Shown here piece by piece: positions 1-12,345 of a stretch of 64,000 bases of DNA. The DNA lies in contig JAJNNQ010000137.1 in assembly GCA_027886175.1 (NCBI GenBank), forward strand, positions 6,576,001 through 6,640,000, read 5' to 3'. Origin of the DNA: Phylloscopus collybita. Taxonomy: Eukaryota; Chordata; Aves; Passeriformes; Phylloscopidae. The stretch's first letter is position 1, and every line of letters starts with the position of its first letter. Under the pieces are notes generated by a model that was given only the letters and a program-made list of their open reading frames with translations, had not been told where the DNA came from and did not search any database. The translations under genes were made by a program, and so were the position numbers.

Positions 1-1315
1 TTTGAACCTGACAGACACAGATCCCTGCTATGTGACAAGGCCTTGACATTTTTTCTCCTTTTTTAAAAATATTTTCTTCTTTTGTACCTGCGAATTGCTG
101 TGAGTGTGGTTTTCTGTCTTCAGCTACAGGGGAGGATAATTTGTGCCTCTCATGGGGTTTAGCAAAACTGCAGGCACTGGTTCTTTCTGCCCAGTTCTGG
201 AAAAAAAAAATGCACCTGCAGTTGTGTGTCCATGGGTGAAAATAATAAGGATAATGCTGAGACAAGACTGGGAATTTTCCAATGAGCTGTATTTTTACTA
301 GAAAACAAAGAAAACTCCTGCACCTGAGCTAAGGGGTTTCTGTGGGAATTTTCACACCAGTTCCAGCAACAATGGCATTCCTGGAAAAATCTACACAACA
401 TGATAATCAGCTTGTCCTACCTCAGAATAGTAAGAATTCAGAATTTAGGGCATTTTCTTAAGATGAGAGAGCCAAGGTCAAATCCTGCTGTGCCTAATTG
501 ACTCTGAGTCCTCACATCACCAGTGCATGTCCAGCCTGTGAGGCTACCTATGCCTCCTTCTCAATGTCTTCAGTTGAAATTGTCTGACTCAGCTTTAGGA
601 GGTCTGTCTGACTGCCTCAGCACTCACAGGATTTAGAAAGACTCAGGTTCACAGCTGGGCTTTCATTTAGACAAAATCAGGCCTCCCTTTAGATTGAAAG
701 TGGTATAAAACTTTTCAAGTTCCAAACACATTATGCATTACCCTGTGCATCCTATTTTATTGAGGCAAAGCCAAAAAAAAAAGCTTTGCTGGTGTTGTTT
801 CTTTTTCAAATGTCTGTTAATAATTATAAATAACTTTGAAATTCAGGCAGGGTTAGCTCAGATAGGTCAAGGTGCTCCATGAGTATGGCACGGGCTTTTT
901 TTTCCAATAAGAGGATACACACAAGCATTATCCTTCCCCATGTGAGAAACCAGTGCACATTTACAACCCATTCCCCTCTTTAAGGCTGCAAGAAGAAACC
1001 AGCTGGTCTATCCCCCAACAGATAGCCCTGGCCAGCTGTAGTGGAAGGAAACCTGGTAGTGAAGCTCTAGGAAGAGCTGTCTGCAGCTCTGTGCTGGGCT
1101 CCCACTTCCCCTTCCATGCTGTAACACAGCTAAGGCCAGGGCAGGCTGTGAGACCTGTCTCTCACAGAGCTGCTCTTGCAGGTCCTTCATCATGAATGGC
1201 CTCTCTGGGATTTAAAAGTTCTAGTCCACATCCAGGACCAGGTACCAGAGCATGTAAATATGGCAGTGAAAAGCTTGAAAAGCTTTGGGCAAAGGCATGA
1301 GGAGTGTGGAAGGCT

Positions 1316-1317
<2 letters not shown>
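1..1317. other. Gene-free unique sequence
   Basis: No open frame with splice context and no recognisable protein is present. The sequence is AT-leaning and CpG-poor, like neutral vertebrate intergenic or intronic DNA. The only structured item is a weak tRNA-like box near 849-895, listed separately. The small open frames on both strands are short and without protein features. Confidence 0.6.
849..895 (+). repeat. Possible decayed tRNA-derived SINE head
   Basis: The stretch GGTTAGCTCAGATAGGTCAA followed by GGTGCT resembles the 5' half of a tRNA with an A-box (TAGCTCAG), as in tRNA-Ile. Passerine genomes carry a CR1-mobilised SINE with a tRNA-Ile head, so a decayed copy is plausible. The expected B-box and a CR1-like tail are not clear, so this could be chance similarity. 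No complete cloverleaf can be drawn, so it is not a working tRNA gene. Confidence 0.25.
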
Positions 1318-1361
<44 letters not shown>

Positions 1362-1389
1362 TAGGTTTGGTTGGTTGGTTGGTTGGTTG

Positions 1390-1434
<45 letters not shown>
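1318..1434. repeat. Compound microsatellite: T43, (GGTT)n, T-run, (GT)n
   Basis: A run of 43 T is followed by a short GTAG spacer, about six GGTT units, a second run of about 17 T and about 13 GT units. Four low-complexity modules in 117 bases suggest repeated slippage in one place. The neighbouring sequence is ordinary, and the T-run is not attached to a CR1 tail or a processed gene copy. Confidence 0.97.
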
Positions 1435-3701
1435 GTAGGATTCTTGATTCTAAAGAACTGATCTGAACAGGAAGAATCTTAACTGAGTCCTCTGAGCTTC
1501 ATTGCTCAGTGTCAGATGACATTTCTCAGCCTTGTCAGAAAAGAACACCACTAAATTGAAGCTCTGTCTCATTCTGCTGCATTAGAACATAATTAGGCAA
1601 AATGACAGAGTTTGCTGGCACTGCTCAGGAATTCAGCACCATGACTGTCCTCAAAGCCAGCCAAGCAGGAGAGCTTCCAGCCACTCCTGTGGCACCTGGC
1701 ACAGTGCAGAAGATCCAGTCAGGCTTTTTCTGGAATACTAAAGAAATCCCCCACAGCCCCAAAGGGGCACACAGAGTGGATGCAGCAGCTGAGGGACACT
1801 GGAGCAGAGCTGCTCCTGAGGGCGGCGAGGGGCGTTAATGGGCCCCATGTGCTGCAGGAATGCAGAGCTCTGCGTGGGCTGGGAGATTTATGCTCTTGAC
1901 TTTGGGGGGATTTCCTGGCTAAGAGCTGATTGCTTTGGACTGTGTCTCTGCTCTGAATTACTGTGACTTTGTTAAACAGCAAACCTGAGGAAGCAGCAAA
2001 GCCAGAGATGGACGCTTGTCCTGTGTGAGATCCTGCTGGTTTGACCTCACATTTCTGAGGGTGTGGAGCAAGAATTATCTTTGTTGAGTGAAGTTTGCAT
2101 TTAGTTGTCATTTAAGTGTCATTAAAAGATGAGACTGGACTCATTATGGTTGTTTTCTATTTTATGTCTTCCACAAGGCTCAGCAGTGAAGGTATGTAGG
2201 AACAGAATAAAACTGTAGTGGTTTCCTAGTCCTCAACAAGGTATGGGATGTGCCAAGCCATAGATGGTATTTTTATGTTTTAGCAACCTTCAGTCATTTT
2301 GGTGATTTTTATGTATTTTTTCATTAATTAACTCACGTAAACTGCTGGCAGCCCAAACACCCCATAACTCAACAACACTTCATGGTGAACTCTTTCCTTT
2401 GATTTGTACCTGCTGTTTGGCAATGCTACACCTCCTACACAGCATTTAGGTGTTGTGTGGACTGTAGAGTAGTTTAATTGACAGAGTGATATAACTGAGA
2501 CCAACATCAGAGATGCAATTTTTTGTTCATCTTGGACTGCTGACCACCACACCTGAAGTTGAGCTCCCCATGGGGAAAGCACCCATGTGTTTGAAGGATC
2601 TGCTTGAGGTGAGATCACCTGAAGACACAGACATCCAGTCATCAGCTCAAAGGCTCAAGACCTTTGCTTTTATCTGTGTAACCCAGTGAGATGCTCAACA
2701 AAGGTTTGGATGCTCAAACAGTGAGAGGAAACATGAAAGCAGGCAGACTGACATGCTCCAAAAGGAAAGGGAAACTGAGAAGAAAAAGAGTGGCTCTGAA
2801 AAGATCTGGTGAGGACAGAGGCACAGAGGTAGAGATGTCAGTGACATAGATGGAGATGTCAGTGACATAGATGGAGATGTCAGTGGGATGGAGGGAAGAA
2901 AAAGAAGCATAAGGTTCAGTGATTTGGTTTCTGCCTGTGATTTAGGTCTGTGCTTAGCTTGCAATAGTTTGGTGTGAATGTGTACACAGAATAAAGAAAA
3001 TCACAGATCCTAAGAATGACAAAACCTGAGGAAAACAAGGCCCCTTCTGGAGGGACCTCCCCCTCTGGCCACCACATGGTTAACATATCCTTTCTTCCCC
3101 AGCCCCTTGTTAACACAGAACTGTTGGGCTCCAGTGTGAACCTTCCACACCTGCAGTTCATTCCTGTGGTTCTCTGTACATTCAAACAAGACAGAAATTT
3201 AGTTGGGTAACTCACTTAGAAAAGCCTTCTCCTCTTTCCCATACTGCTCACATTGCAGTATATAGCTGGCAGTGTTTAAAGTGTTACTGGCAAATAATAT
3301 TGCTTTGTGCATTATAAATAGAAATCAGGCAACAAATAGAATTAAATGTGGACTGAAAGGCACAAATTCCTGAGCAGAACAGTCTGTGTGTCTGACAGGA
3401 AATAGAAAAACTTTGTTAAGTTTGCCCAGGACCAGCCTAATTTGATCTTGGAGTCTTTTATTTTTTTTTTTTTAATGTGGTTTTACATGTCTACAAAATG
3501 TAACAGCTACTTGAAACTGAAAACAAAGCCAAGAAAATAAGATCTCTCCAGGGCATTCCCAATCATTTAAACCTGAGCTTTTCCAACATTCCTGTGCAAC
3601 AGATAACAGTAAACAGTAGGTTAAAAATATACAGCCTTAGGGTTATACAGGCAAAAAAACAACAGCAGATACTTGTAAAGGACAGATTAGCAACAAATCC
3701 C
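1435..3701. other. Gene-free unique sequence
   Basis: Apart from the 21-base tandem repeat at 2832-2894 and an 11-13 base T-run near 3460, nothing structured is visible. The minus-strand frame at 1719-2111 and the others here lack domains or splice borders and look like chance. Confidence 0.6.
2832..2894. repeat. Three-copy 21-base minisatellite
   Basis: The unit GAGATGTCAGTGACATAGAT plus G occurs twice exactly and a third time with changes in its second half, head to tail. The length is a multiple of three, so it leaves a minus-strand frame open and creates a Ser-Leu-Thr-Ser-Pro-type repeat in translation. That frame has no other support. Confidence 0.9.
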
Positions 3702-4422
3702 TGACCTGGATGATGGGATTGAGTGTACCCTGATAAAATTTGCCAGCGACACCAAACTGAGTGGGGTCACTTTGCAAGGGACATCCACCCTGCAGGAAGA
3801 TCTGGATAGGCTGAAGGGGTGTGCTAACAAAAACCTTCTGAAGTGCAGCAAGGACAAGTGTAAGGTCTTGAGCCTGGGAAAACACAATCCAGGAGTGCAG
3901 CAAAGGCTGGGACCAGCCCAGCTGGGAAGGAGCTCTGTGGGAAGGGATCTGAGCGTCCTGGTGGGCAACAAGCTCAGGATGAGTGAGTTCTGTGCTGCTG
4001 CTGCAAAGAAAGAACAGGATCCTGAGCTGCATCAACAGGGGCAGAGAGGAAAAAGTCATCATCCCACTCTGCTCAGCACTTGTCAGACCACACTTGGAAT
4101 TCTGTATTCTGTTTTGGTCCTCACATCAAAGAGAGGTGTGGGCAGGCTAGAGAGGGTGGAGAGAGAGGCCACAGAGATGATCCAAGGACTGGGAAGCCTG
4201 TTGTATGAGGAAAAGCTGGGTTTGTTCAGCCTTGAGGAAATAAGGGTTAGGGAAGACCTTATCACCATGTTCCAGTATTCAAAGGATGGCTACAAAGAAG
4301 ATGGAGACTCCCTTTTTATAAGGAGTCACTTAAAAAAAAATGAGTTAGGCAAGTTACTCCTGGGGAGAGTCTGGGTGGACACAAGAGGAAAACTTTTCAT
4401 AATGAAAACAATCAGCCATTGA
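3702..4422 (+). pseudogene. Relic of CR1 ORF2 reverse transcriptase, C-terminal part
   Basis: One reading frame stays open for about 240 codons and can be followed as CR1 ORF2: the RT catalytic region, then conserved blocks such as EDLDRL, a K-C-K-V-L-S-L-G block, a VLV-NKL block, LERVEREATEMIQGL and LGLFSLEE. The catalytic FADD motif reads F-A-S-D here, so a catalytic aspartate is lost. The frame ends at TGA where the consensus has the TGG of a conserved H-W-N motif, so a single G-to-A change truncates it before the usual C-terminus (L-E-V-F-K-A-R-L-D region). Between codons 90 and 115 the match to the family is poor, suggesting compensating indels. It also lacks the endonuclease and most of the RT and cannot be active. 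It is not a host gene. Confidence 0.88.
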
Positions 4423-4588
4423 AATAATCTCCTCAGTTCCCTGAGGATTCCTCAGCATTAGACACTTGTAAGATTAAACTGGACAGGGTCTTGGGCCATC
4501 TAGATTGTTCTTTTGCCAAGAGAAGTTGGATGAGATGATCCTTGAGGTCTTTTCCAACCTGGTGTTCTGTGACTCTAGGATTCTATGA
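3702..4588 (+). mobile_element. CR1 retrotransposon, 5'-truncated, best-preserved copy in window
   Basis: This is an 887-base fragment of a CR1 LINE in sense orientation. It begins within the reverse-transcriptase domain of ORF2 (the part reading D-G-I-E-C-T-L followed by the FADD-like motif) and runs through the ORF2 C-terminal part and the 3' UTR to the terminal GATTCTATGA. Loss of the 5' part is the usual result of incomplete target-primed reverse transcription. The 3' UTR still reads as the CR1 tail (GGATGAGATGATCCTTGAGG, then TTTTCCAACC). It carries many substitutions and small indels, so it is an old copy. No target-site duplication was recognised, as is common for CR1. Confidence 0.95.
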
Positions 4589-6289
4589 CATACCAGCTCT
4601 TTAAACTACATAAAACATCAACTGTGCTGCAAGTCTGCAGTGTGCTGGTGGGGAATTGCACACATCTCTCAGGATTTTCCATCAGGTTCTGTTCAGGTTC
4701 CCCACATAAAATAGGGAGCAGATGAATTTCTTAGCATCTTCAGTTAATTTTTTATATGTTGAATAATTTTATAGGTGTTTTTTTTTTTAGTTTTGCGTCC
4801 AGTTGCAACTTCCAGAAGAACATCTTGGACATTTTTGGTGACAATTAGAGTGAAGAATGTAGAGTTTCCAACATTAGCTGTCATTTTCTGCTGGGGTAGC
4901 AAGGTCTTTTGGAAGATTAGGATTAATCTTTCCTGCTTCCTGGCTTCTAAAGATAGCATCCAAACCCTCCCCTAACTGCACTGCAAGTTCATTCCACAGC
5001 TAAAAGTTCTCCTTATCAAAGATCTGGTCGTACCCCTCCCTCTCTTCTTCCTCAGTTGCTTCCTCTTCAGTATTTTAGAACAAGATTTAGCCACCCTGAC
5101 AGTTTCCATATCAATACTCAGCATCACTGAGTTGCAAGAATCCAGTCTGGTAACAGCTAACTGGAGGTTCCCTCCATAGGCATCTTTGGGGCTTTTTGTA
5201 AACCCCCAAAATCAAAAAATGTTGGATTAGAATCACAAAATGTTCAGTTTTGTATTGCAAACCTTGGAACATTTTCATTTTCTTCATGAGATTTACATCA
5301 GAGGTCTCTTGGAGAATGTGTTTCCTCTGAAAGCACACGTTTTTGGAGAAGCCCATCTTTTCTCTCCGATTCTGCTGGAAATTCAGGAGGAATCAATGTC
5401 ACCTTTGCTTTGCTGGAAAAATCTATTGCAGACTCTGCCAGAGGAGAAAGAGCTGCAGTATACCCAGGGAGGTACACAGAGATCTGAGCTCTTCAACATA
5501 GCTGGGCATGGACCTGCCCTGATCTGAAAGCCGAGCATTCCCAAACTCCTTGTCTTTGCAAGCAAGGTGCTCCCATTTTCCCTCTCTGTGTGACAAAGGA
5601 GGAGGCATTGAGTGCTGACACCCAGCAGGGGTGCATCACCGAGGCACTGAAATCACAACTGATTTCACAACTGAGGCACTCAATCACAGGACTGAGTCGT
5701 GCTCAGGACTCTGCTGAAGTCAGAGGGGCCTGTGCAGACCCAGGCACCTGGAGCTCATTCCATGATCACAGCCTGGATTGATGTACGTGATCCCACAATG
5801 GGAATCCATCTTCATTATGCAGGATGAAGAAATGAGTAAGATGGGACTGAGGAAACACTTAAAGAACAAGAGACCCTTTTAAGTATTTTAATTCCAACCC
5901 CTTGCTTTAAAGTTGTAACTGTGATCTACAACAATAATTTATGCAGCAGATTGGTAGTAAAAGTATTGCACAGTCAGTGTGATATTGCAAGTGGGAATTT
6001 AATAATTGCTGATTATTTTAGGAATGTTTTCTTGTAAAAAAAGACATAGGAGTAAGTGATAATCAAGGGTGAAGGGATTACTGCTGCTGATTTAGAAGCT
6101 TGCTGAGGCAGATTTGAAATCCCGAAGCCAGAGCATTTCTTTTAGCAAATAAAAATGCAAAGGGGGAACAGACTGGTGGAGTCTTGTTCGAACAACTGGC
6201 AGGCAAGTAGCAGTAAATCATGAAAAAAACATTTCCTAAACTTTCCCTTTTAATAAATTAGGTGGTGTTTGTAAAATAGCTTGGGAGAA

Positions 6290-6500
6290 CATGTTAACAC
6301 AGAACTGCTAGCTAGATAACAAGCCAAATCTGCCTCTGCATTTCGGCCCAATTGCACCAGGGATGAATTTGGCTCTGTCTCTCTGCAAACATGAATCAAG
6401 CTGTTTGCATTTTGTCATTACACTATCCCTGACCCAAGCGTATACATTTCCTTGGCAACAGCAATTAAAAGCCTGACAAAAACACTACACATTATCTGCA
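6290..6500. promoter_or_regulatory. Candidate conserved non-coding element (motif-based)
   Basis: This AT-leaning stretch holds motifs typical of developmental enhancers close together: a half X-box for RFX factors (CCTTGGCAAC at 6450-6459), TTTGCATTTTGTCATTA-like POU and homeobox sites, CAATTAAAA, and retained CpGs (TTTCGGCC, AAGCG). There is no open frame and no repeat in it. Conservation cannot be judged from one sequence, so this is an inference from composition. Confidence 0.28.
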
Positions 6501-8013
6501 TAATGTTTTCTTCCTTAGCAAAAGTTCTGTTTTCTCACTCCTGCCCCTCCCTAAGTAAGAAGATTAAGGGGCCCATCCAGTTTCCTGTGAAACTGAAGAT
6601 AAAAATTCCTCTGGTCTTGACAGCAACAGCAGTGCTTTCTTCATTTAATGATTATTTATTTGATTGATGGATGAGTCCCAGGCAGCAGTCCCAGCTCTGA
6701 TGGCTCTGTGCTTGGCTTATAAAACTTCTCTTGTTCATGGCCATGGCCATTCTCTTCCAAAGAAAAGAGGAAGGTGGATGCACCATGGATGCACTGGGAG
6801 CCTTCTGGGTTCCCAGGTGTTTGGGGGAGATGGCATCAACTAAAAGGGATTTCTTTTGGAAATTCACCAAAAGTGAGAGCTGAATGGGTATTTTGGGACC
6901 ATGTGTATCTGTTTAACCAAGAGATTCACCATATCTCTCATGGGTTTATTCTCTGTGGAATATTTTGATGTATTTAAACCCTCTTCCAAACCCTTATCAG
7001 ACTTCTCTTCCTGATTCAATGCAATCCAAGACTAAATAAAGTGTATAGCTAATAATTGCAGGAATTTCCATAATGGCTTTTCTCAGCTAGATATTCCAAT
7101 TAGAATGAGAGAGGTTGCATGTGCATCAGTTATAATGTACAAGATAATATTTAGTGGGCATCAGCAAGCCTCTGCTCAGAGCTGATTCCAGTCCCCATCT
7201 TTAAGGAATTTTCCATGCAAATAAATTTAGTCCTGTCAAATTCTCTTTTCAGAGGAAACCCAATGCATGTTTCAGGGTTTATGCTCCCAGGCTTTTTGGC
7301 AGTTGTTGCATCTGGGGGTGGTGTATTTTTTCCCCAGCAGAGAGCTGAGCTGCTGACAATGCAAACTCCAATGAGCACTCACCTCTGCTGGAGATAAAAC
7401 TTGCTCTGCTCACTTGGGATGGCTGAACCTGACTTGTAGCCTTCCAGCTGTCATTGCAAGAAGTTGGGAGATGACCAGAATCATCATCCCCACTGCAGTC
7501 AGTGGTTCAAGAGAAGACTGTTGTTGCTGGCTGCATCTGAGAAACCCACCCAGGTGCCCTGTGAAGTTTTTACCTGACTAATGGTAAGAAAAATAGCAAG
7601 AGGCAAAAACAAAATCTGTTTTCCTCCTGCCTTGTGTGTTTGCATGGCAACATGATAACCCCACTGCCAGAATCAGCAGCTCTTTTCCATTAGCAGAACT
7701 AAGCAGTCATTACCACCACACCGAGAAAGAGCCCAAATCTGCTTTTTGCAGCTTCTGAGAGACAGGCTGCAGGAGGGGGGCTGTATTTTCCACATCTGTT
7801 TCCTCCATCCACCCCTCATTTGCTGCTGCAGGGCAGGAAACACATTGCTCCCTGCACCAGCCGCTGACCCCTCCGGGAGCCAGCCTGTGAGCTGGGCTGG
7901 AAGTCCTTCACACTTCATCTGGGGGAGCTTTGAAAACATGGACTGCCATTAAACCCAGCCTGACTTGCTGTGTCAGGGCAGCAGTCTGAGCAGAGCATGT
8001 TTACTTTGGGTAG

Positions 8014-8034
8014 AGTAAAGAAAGAAAGAAAGGG
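8014..8034. repeat. Short (AAAG)n microsatellite
   Basis: About four AAAG units in tandem, with the purine-rich bias continuing for some 40 bases. No other significance is seen. Confidence 0.8.
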
Positions 8035-9094
8035 CAAAAAGGGAGTCAGTGAAGGGAAAGAAAAACAATGAAACCTGGCCTCACCAGGGGTATTTCGATA
8101 GCTGTGCATGTCCGTGTGAGGAGCTGGCTTCTTCATGGATGTGTCCTGGCTGTCCTTTCACACTGACCTGCAGATCAGCTCTACCAAGAGTCCTCTTATT
8201 GCCCACTTCTGTCTGCTTCATAAATCTCTTTCAGGATGTCCTCTGTGTAAGAGGAGCTGTGTTTGAGTCTTTCTTACTCTGAACAAGTCCCTAAAAGTCC
8301 ATCAGCTGACTCCAACACCTTCCCTTTCACACCTCAAAGACCCCAGCTCCAAGGCAAGGTTGTCCCCTCTCTGTCCTTTCTCCCTGAGTCCCATGAAGTT
8401 CCCCTTTAGCCTTTACATGCTTCAGGATACTGGCAGCCGTGTGACACCACAGCATCATCTGCCAAAGAACTCTCCCACTTGCTCCAGTGCTTCCTTGGGG
8501 CATGTGGCTGTTGGAACTTGCAAGGGTGTTTGCCACAGCAAGAATGTGCCTCTATTTCTAGGGTTTCAAAGCATAGAAGCCTTGTTGTTCTTCCCCACCC
8601 ATCCTCTCCTGACAAAGAATGTTTGTGAGCAATTGAAGATAAACACTTGTCATAAAAAACTTGTCATATCTTTTCCCAGTAACCTCTCAGCATCTGGCCC
8701 CTGTCTCTACTGCAAAGCCAGATAAGTTCCCTTCCTGATTTCATCCAGCTCATTTTCACACTTTCCCAAACTTGAAGCTTGCACAGAGCCCTTGAGGCTG
8801 ATAGAGGATAGCCTGTGTTAAGCAAAAACACCAGCCAGGTCTTCACTGTGCAGCAGCCTTTCCCAGAATCTCCCACAGCACCGTATCTAGGTCAGCAGAG
8901 GCCAGGGTGTCATTTCGGAGGTCAGTTCTTCAGCTTGGGTCTCCCAGCGTCACTTATGGGGCGCCCTACTGAGGCTGACTCCCTCCTTAGCAAGGGAAGG
9001 GAGACAAAAAGGAGAAGAAGTTGTAATTTTAAGAGATTTCTAGGTCCTGCAGCAGAAATGAGAAGGCAGCACTGAATTGCACCCATGAAGAATA

Positions 9095-9410
9095 CAATGG
9101 ATTCCTCTGTGAGGCGGGCAGAGGGTGCAGGGAGCTGTGCCCCTCTCAGATGTGCACAGGTGCCCATGGCTGGGTCACAGGGGAGGCTGGGACGGGAGCA
9201 GAGCGAGAGGTGCAAGGAGCAGCAAGGACAACACGAGGTGCTCGGAGGTGACATCGTGAGTCCCTTCAACGTTTGCCGCGTCACGAGCAAAAACCAGTCA
9301 GAAGCAGTGTTGTCTGTCCCACCCTGGGAAGGATCTGCCTTTGTCTTCACCTCACCCTCACCTTTTAATCCCCAGCGTTCTCCTCAATGAGACGTGCTCT
9401 GACTGCTCAG
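9095..9410. other. Local CpG-enriched patch
   Basis: CpG dinucleotides are clearly denser here than in the flanks (GGCGGG, GACGGG, GAGCGAG, AACGTTTGCCGCGTCACGAG among others). It is too short and too dilute for a classical CpG island. Frames on both strands are open for 100-140 codons but show no domain and no matching splice borders. It may be a small regulatory region, an old exon or simply GC-rich DNA. Confidence 0.4.
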
Positions 9411-9828
9411 CAGATACGTGTGCAAATGAATCCCTGGCGTGCACAGAACTGCAGGGCTTAGCGTGGGCTGTTGGTGTAGCTCTAGGATTATAGACAATTA
9501 GGCTGTCTAGACCACATTCAGCAGGGATGTGGACAGGGTGAGGATTACCAGCTGGGAAATCAGATATTCAGTGAGAGGGTGGGCAGCTGGGTTGGGGCAG
9601 GAGGGGAAGCCAAGTGGAAATGTAAGAAAGCACTGAATAAATTGCCACTGGGCTGGATGTACTGTACACCCTCAGCTTCCTTGCACTGGCTGTTCCCCAT
9701 GCTCTTCTGCAACAGCTCAGCCCTTTGCAGTCTTGCATGTCTTTCCTCCTCCACACCACTGTTAGCATGGAAAATGGCATTGCTTTTCATTAACACTGGG
9801 TCAGTGAGACACAAATTGGACAATGAGC

Positions 9829-9972
9829 ATAGAATCAGAGTTCTTTAGGTTGGAAAAGACCCTTAAGATCATCAGCTCCAACCATTAGGCCAGCACTGTC
9901 AAGTCCACCTTAAACCATGTCCCCAAGTGCCACATCCACCTGTGTTTTAAATCATCCCAGGGATGGTGGTTC
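9829..9972 (-). mobile_element. CR1 fragment, 3' end, antisense
   Basis: Read on the plus strand it opens with the inverted CR1 tail (ATAGAATCAGAG, then TTTAGGTTGGAAAAGACC) and continues through the block AAGTCCACCTTAAACCATGT and a TTTTAAATCATCCCAGGGAT block, which are the 3' UTR and last ORF2 codons of one avian CR1 subfamily. It stops at about 144 bases, so it is a strongly 5'-truncated insertion. Confidence 0.93.
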
Positions 9973-12345
9973 TTCTTGGTTCATGCAGAGGGACTGTGGC
10001 CAGACAAAGCCTGAACCCAGGTCCCCACAGATAATTCTTCTAATCCTTGGTCCATACTCACATCCATGGTTCTTCCCTCCCAGTCCTGAATGAGTGAATG
10101 AATGAATTCCAGAACCTGGAATGTTCAGCTTGTAACCAGGTATAGAAGTGCTCCTATAGAAATCAGAGTCCTGATCTATTTGACATGCCAGAGCAAGTAC
10201 TTCTCATGCTCAAAACAAAAGTGTCCAATTCATTCCTCTTGATATTTCCTACAGGCAATGGGCCCCAAATCTATCCCTGCACCAGTGCTGAGTATTGAAG
10301 GGGTGCACAGGGGAGGTGACTTGTCCCTCCTGAGCCTCAAGCCCATGGCACAGAGATTGTTTTCCCCATAGGAAGAGGTGGAGATGTGCCCTGGGGACAC
10401 TGTGTGGCCCTGTTGGGACGTGGTGGGCACAGAGCACCCTGGGTGGATGGCCCCTGCTCTTGCTCCTTTGCATGGGTCCATGCTTTGCCTGGCACTGGTG
10501 CTCTGAAGCCAGATGGTCCTGCAGCTTGTTGCTTCTTGCAGTTGGGCTCTGCCAGCCTGAGCAGACGGATCTGAGGGGCCTCAGAGGGAGCAGGAATCTG
10601 CATTTGCTGAAGCGTAGGAGCTATTTTAAACACATCAGCAAAGTCTAGCATGGAGAAGAGAAGCCAGGGAACAGAGAAGACCCTGCTGCCTCAGAAGCAT
10701 ATTTAGCCAGTCTGATACAGAAACCTGACCATATTTTACAGAGTACATCATTTATCCTCCAGGCATGGCCTTGGACTGTGATGCTTCATGTAGTTCCAGC
10801 CATTAGGAGGGAGAGCCCTTTCTCCAGCAACCAGCTGAGAAAAAGCACAGGTTTTTCATTGCATGAGCTGGAAAACCAGGCACCTAAATTCATCTGCTTC
10901 TTTACTCCTCCCTCAGTGCTGTTGGAGAATCTTCAGGTACCTTTTGGCACCAATCCTGTACCCTCCCACTCTCCACACTGAAATGGGACAGGAGATTGGG
11001 AGTGGGGGGAATGTAAATTTTTTGGCAGCTCTGCTCAACCTGTGCTGTGAGCAGCAGCCCTGCTTGGTGGTGTCCTGCCTGCTCTGACCCCAGAGCACCA
11101 GGAGCTTTCATCTCTTCTTGGGTAACTAATTGGTCTTATGCTCAGGGCAGGGCTTGGTGCTGAGGAGTGTGGGTGGTTTTGTACTGAATTTAGCAAAAAG
11201 AATAGAAATTAATCTCTCTCTGTTCTAGTCAGCCCTTGTATTACAGATATTACACAGTCCCCAGCTCTTTGTAGTTTCCAGCAATACTTGGCTTTGTGTA
11301 ACTCCTCAGTGGCTTTCCCTGTCTCCTCTTGGCCCTTGGAGATGTGCTGCTGCTCACTGACATCCCACTTTCTGCAGGCTGGAGGCAGGAAATACTCTGC
11401 TGATCTTTTTGGCTCTAAGGATGCACTTTCCAGTCTGAACAAACCCCAAGAGATTTGAGGTTTTATTTTTGCTGCATGACAAGCAGCAGGAGCCATAGGT
11501 GTGGGGTGTTTGGGATGTATCCCACCACAGCACAGCTGGCAAAACAAATCTTTCCACAAAGTTTTCACCACCTGCCCAGCTTCCTCCCCACAGGAAATCC
11601 AGCCTCCCCCACTCCTGGAGACAAGAGCTGGACCTTTGTTTGCAGCTCCCCTTTCACAAATAAAATCAGCTCTGACTAGTAAACACAGTGACACGTAATG
11701 TGCAGAGCAACACTCAAAGACTGGAAGATAATGGTGGCTTTTTTCTACTGATTTGGGTAAGAGGAACTGCCAAATCCTTGAACTGTGTGCAAACAGATCC
11801 TTGTTACTGAAATTTGCTTTCCAGCAGCACCCTAAGGTGTTTTCTGTTTCTTATGCAGTCAGTTTGAGAGGCTGGTTGGGATTTTAAGAGGAGAGAATTA
11901 GGGACAGACCCAGCCTAGACACAAAATTGACCCATCAGGGAGAGTTTAGCTGCAGGGAGTGTGACATGCACATGGATAGGAACAACATGAGGATCACTAC
12001 ACTGGGTCTGACCTGAAGTCCAGCTAGATGAGTATCTAACCTCCAAATAAGTCTGAAACCAGTGACTTCAAGAGCAGATAAGCATATCCCTTCAGCTATG
12101 AAGATTATATTTCCCTTCTAGAAGTGCTAAGAGTTTAAACACCCTTAAATTTAATTTTTATATCTCTCCTGCCCTAACTAGCCCCATACAAGTTCTGTAT
12201 CTCCCAAACACTCCCATAAAAAGGATCTCAAGACTAAACAATTTAAAAAAATTGAGCATTATATGAGCCTTCATTTACCTCCTCTATAAGTAGTACTTCA
12301 TTGCCTTGAGTTAAAAGAAAGGAGACAATAGGAAGACGAAATAAG
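9973..12345. other. Gene-free unique sequence
   Basis: A short GAAT repeat is present near 10087-10107. The minus-strand frame at 11209-11694 is 161 codons long but has no domain, no low-complexity protein signature and no convincing splice sites, so I do not call it. Nothing else is recognised. Confidence 0.55.

Larger units (their letters stand above)
4589..9828. other. Gene-free unique sequence
   Basis: No exon with convincing borders is seen across this 5.2 kb. The stretch near 5.9-7.1 kb is AT-rich with many TAAT-type motifs and is discussed as a possible regulatory element. A short AAAG repeat lies at 8014-8034. From about 9.1 to 9.4 kb CpG is locally more frequent. The remainder is ordinary non-coding sequence. 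Confidence 0.6.

Noticed and set aside
3772..4422. Host protein gene
   Set aside because: The 216-codon frame is CR1 ORF2, as shown by its reverse-transcriptase blocks and the CR1 3' tail following it.
11209..11694. 161-codon minus-strand frame
   Set aside because: Same reasons; codon use does not look coding.
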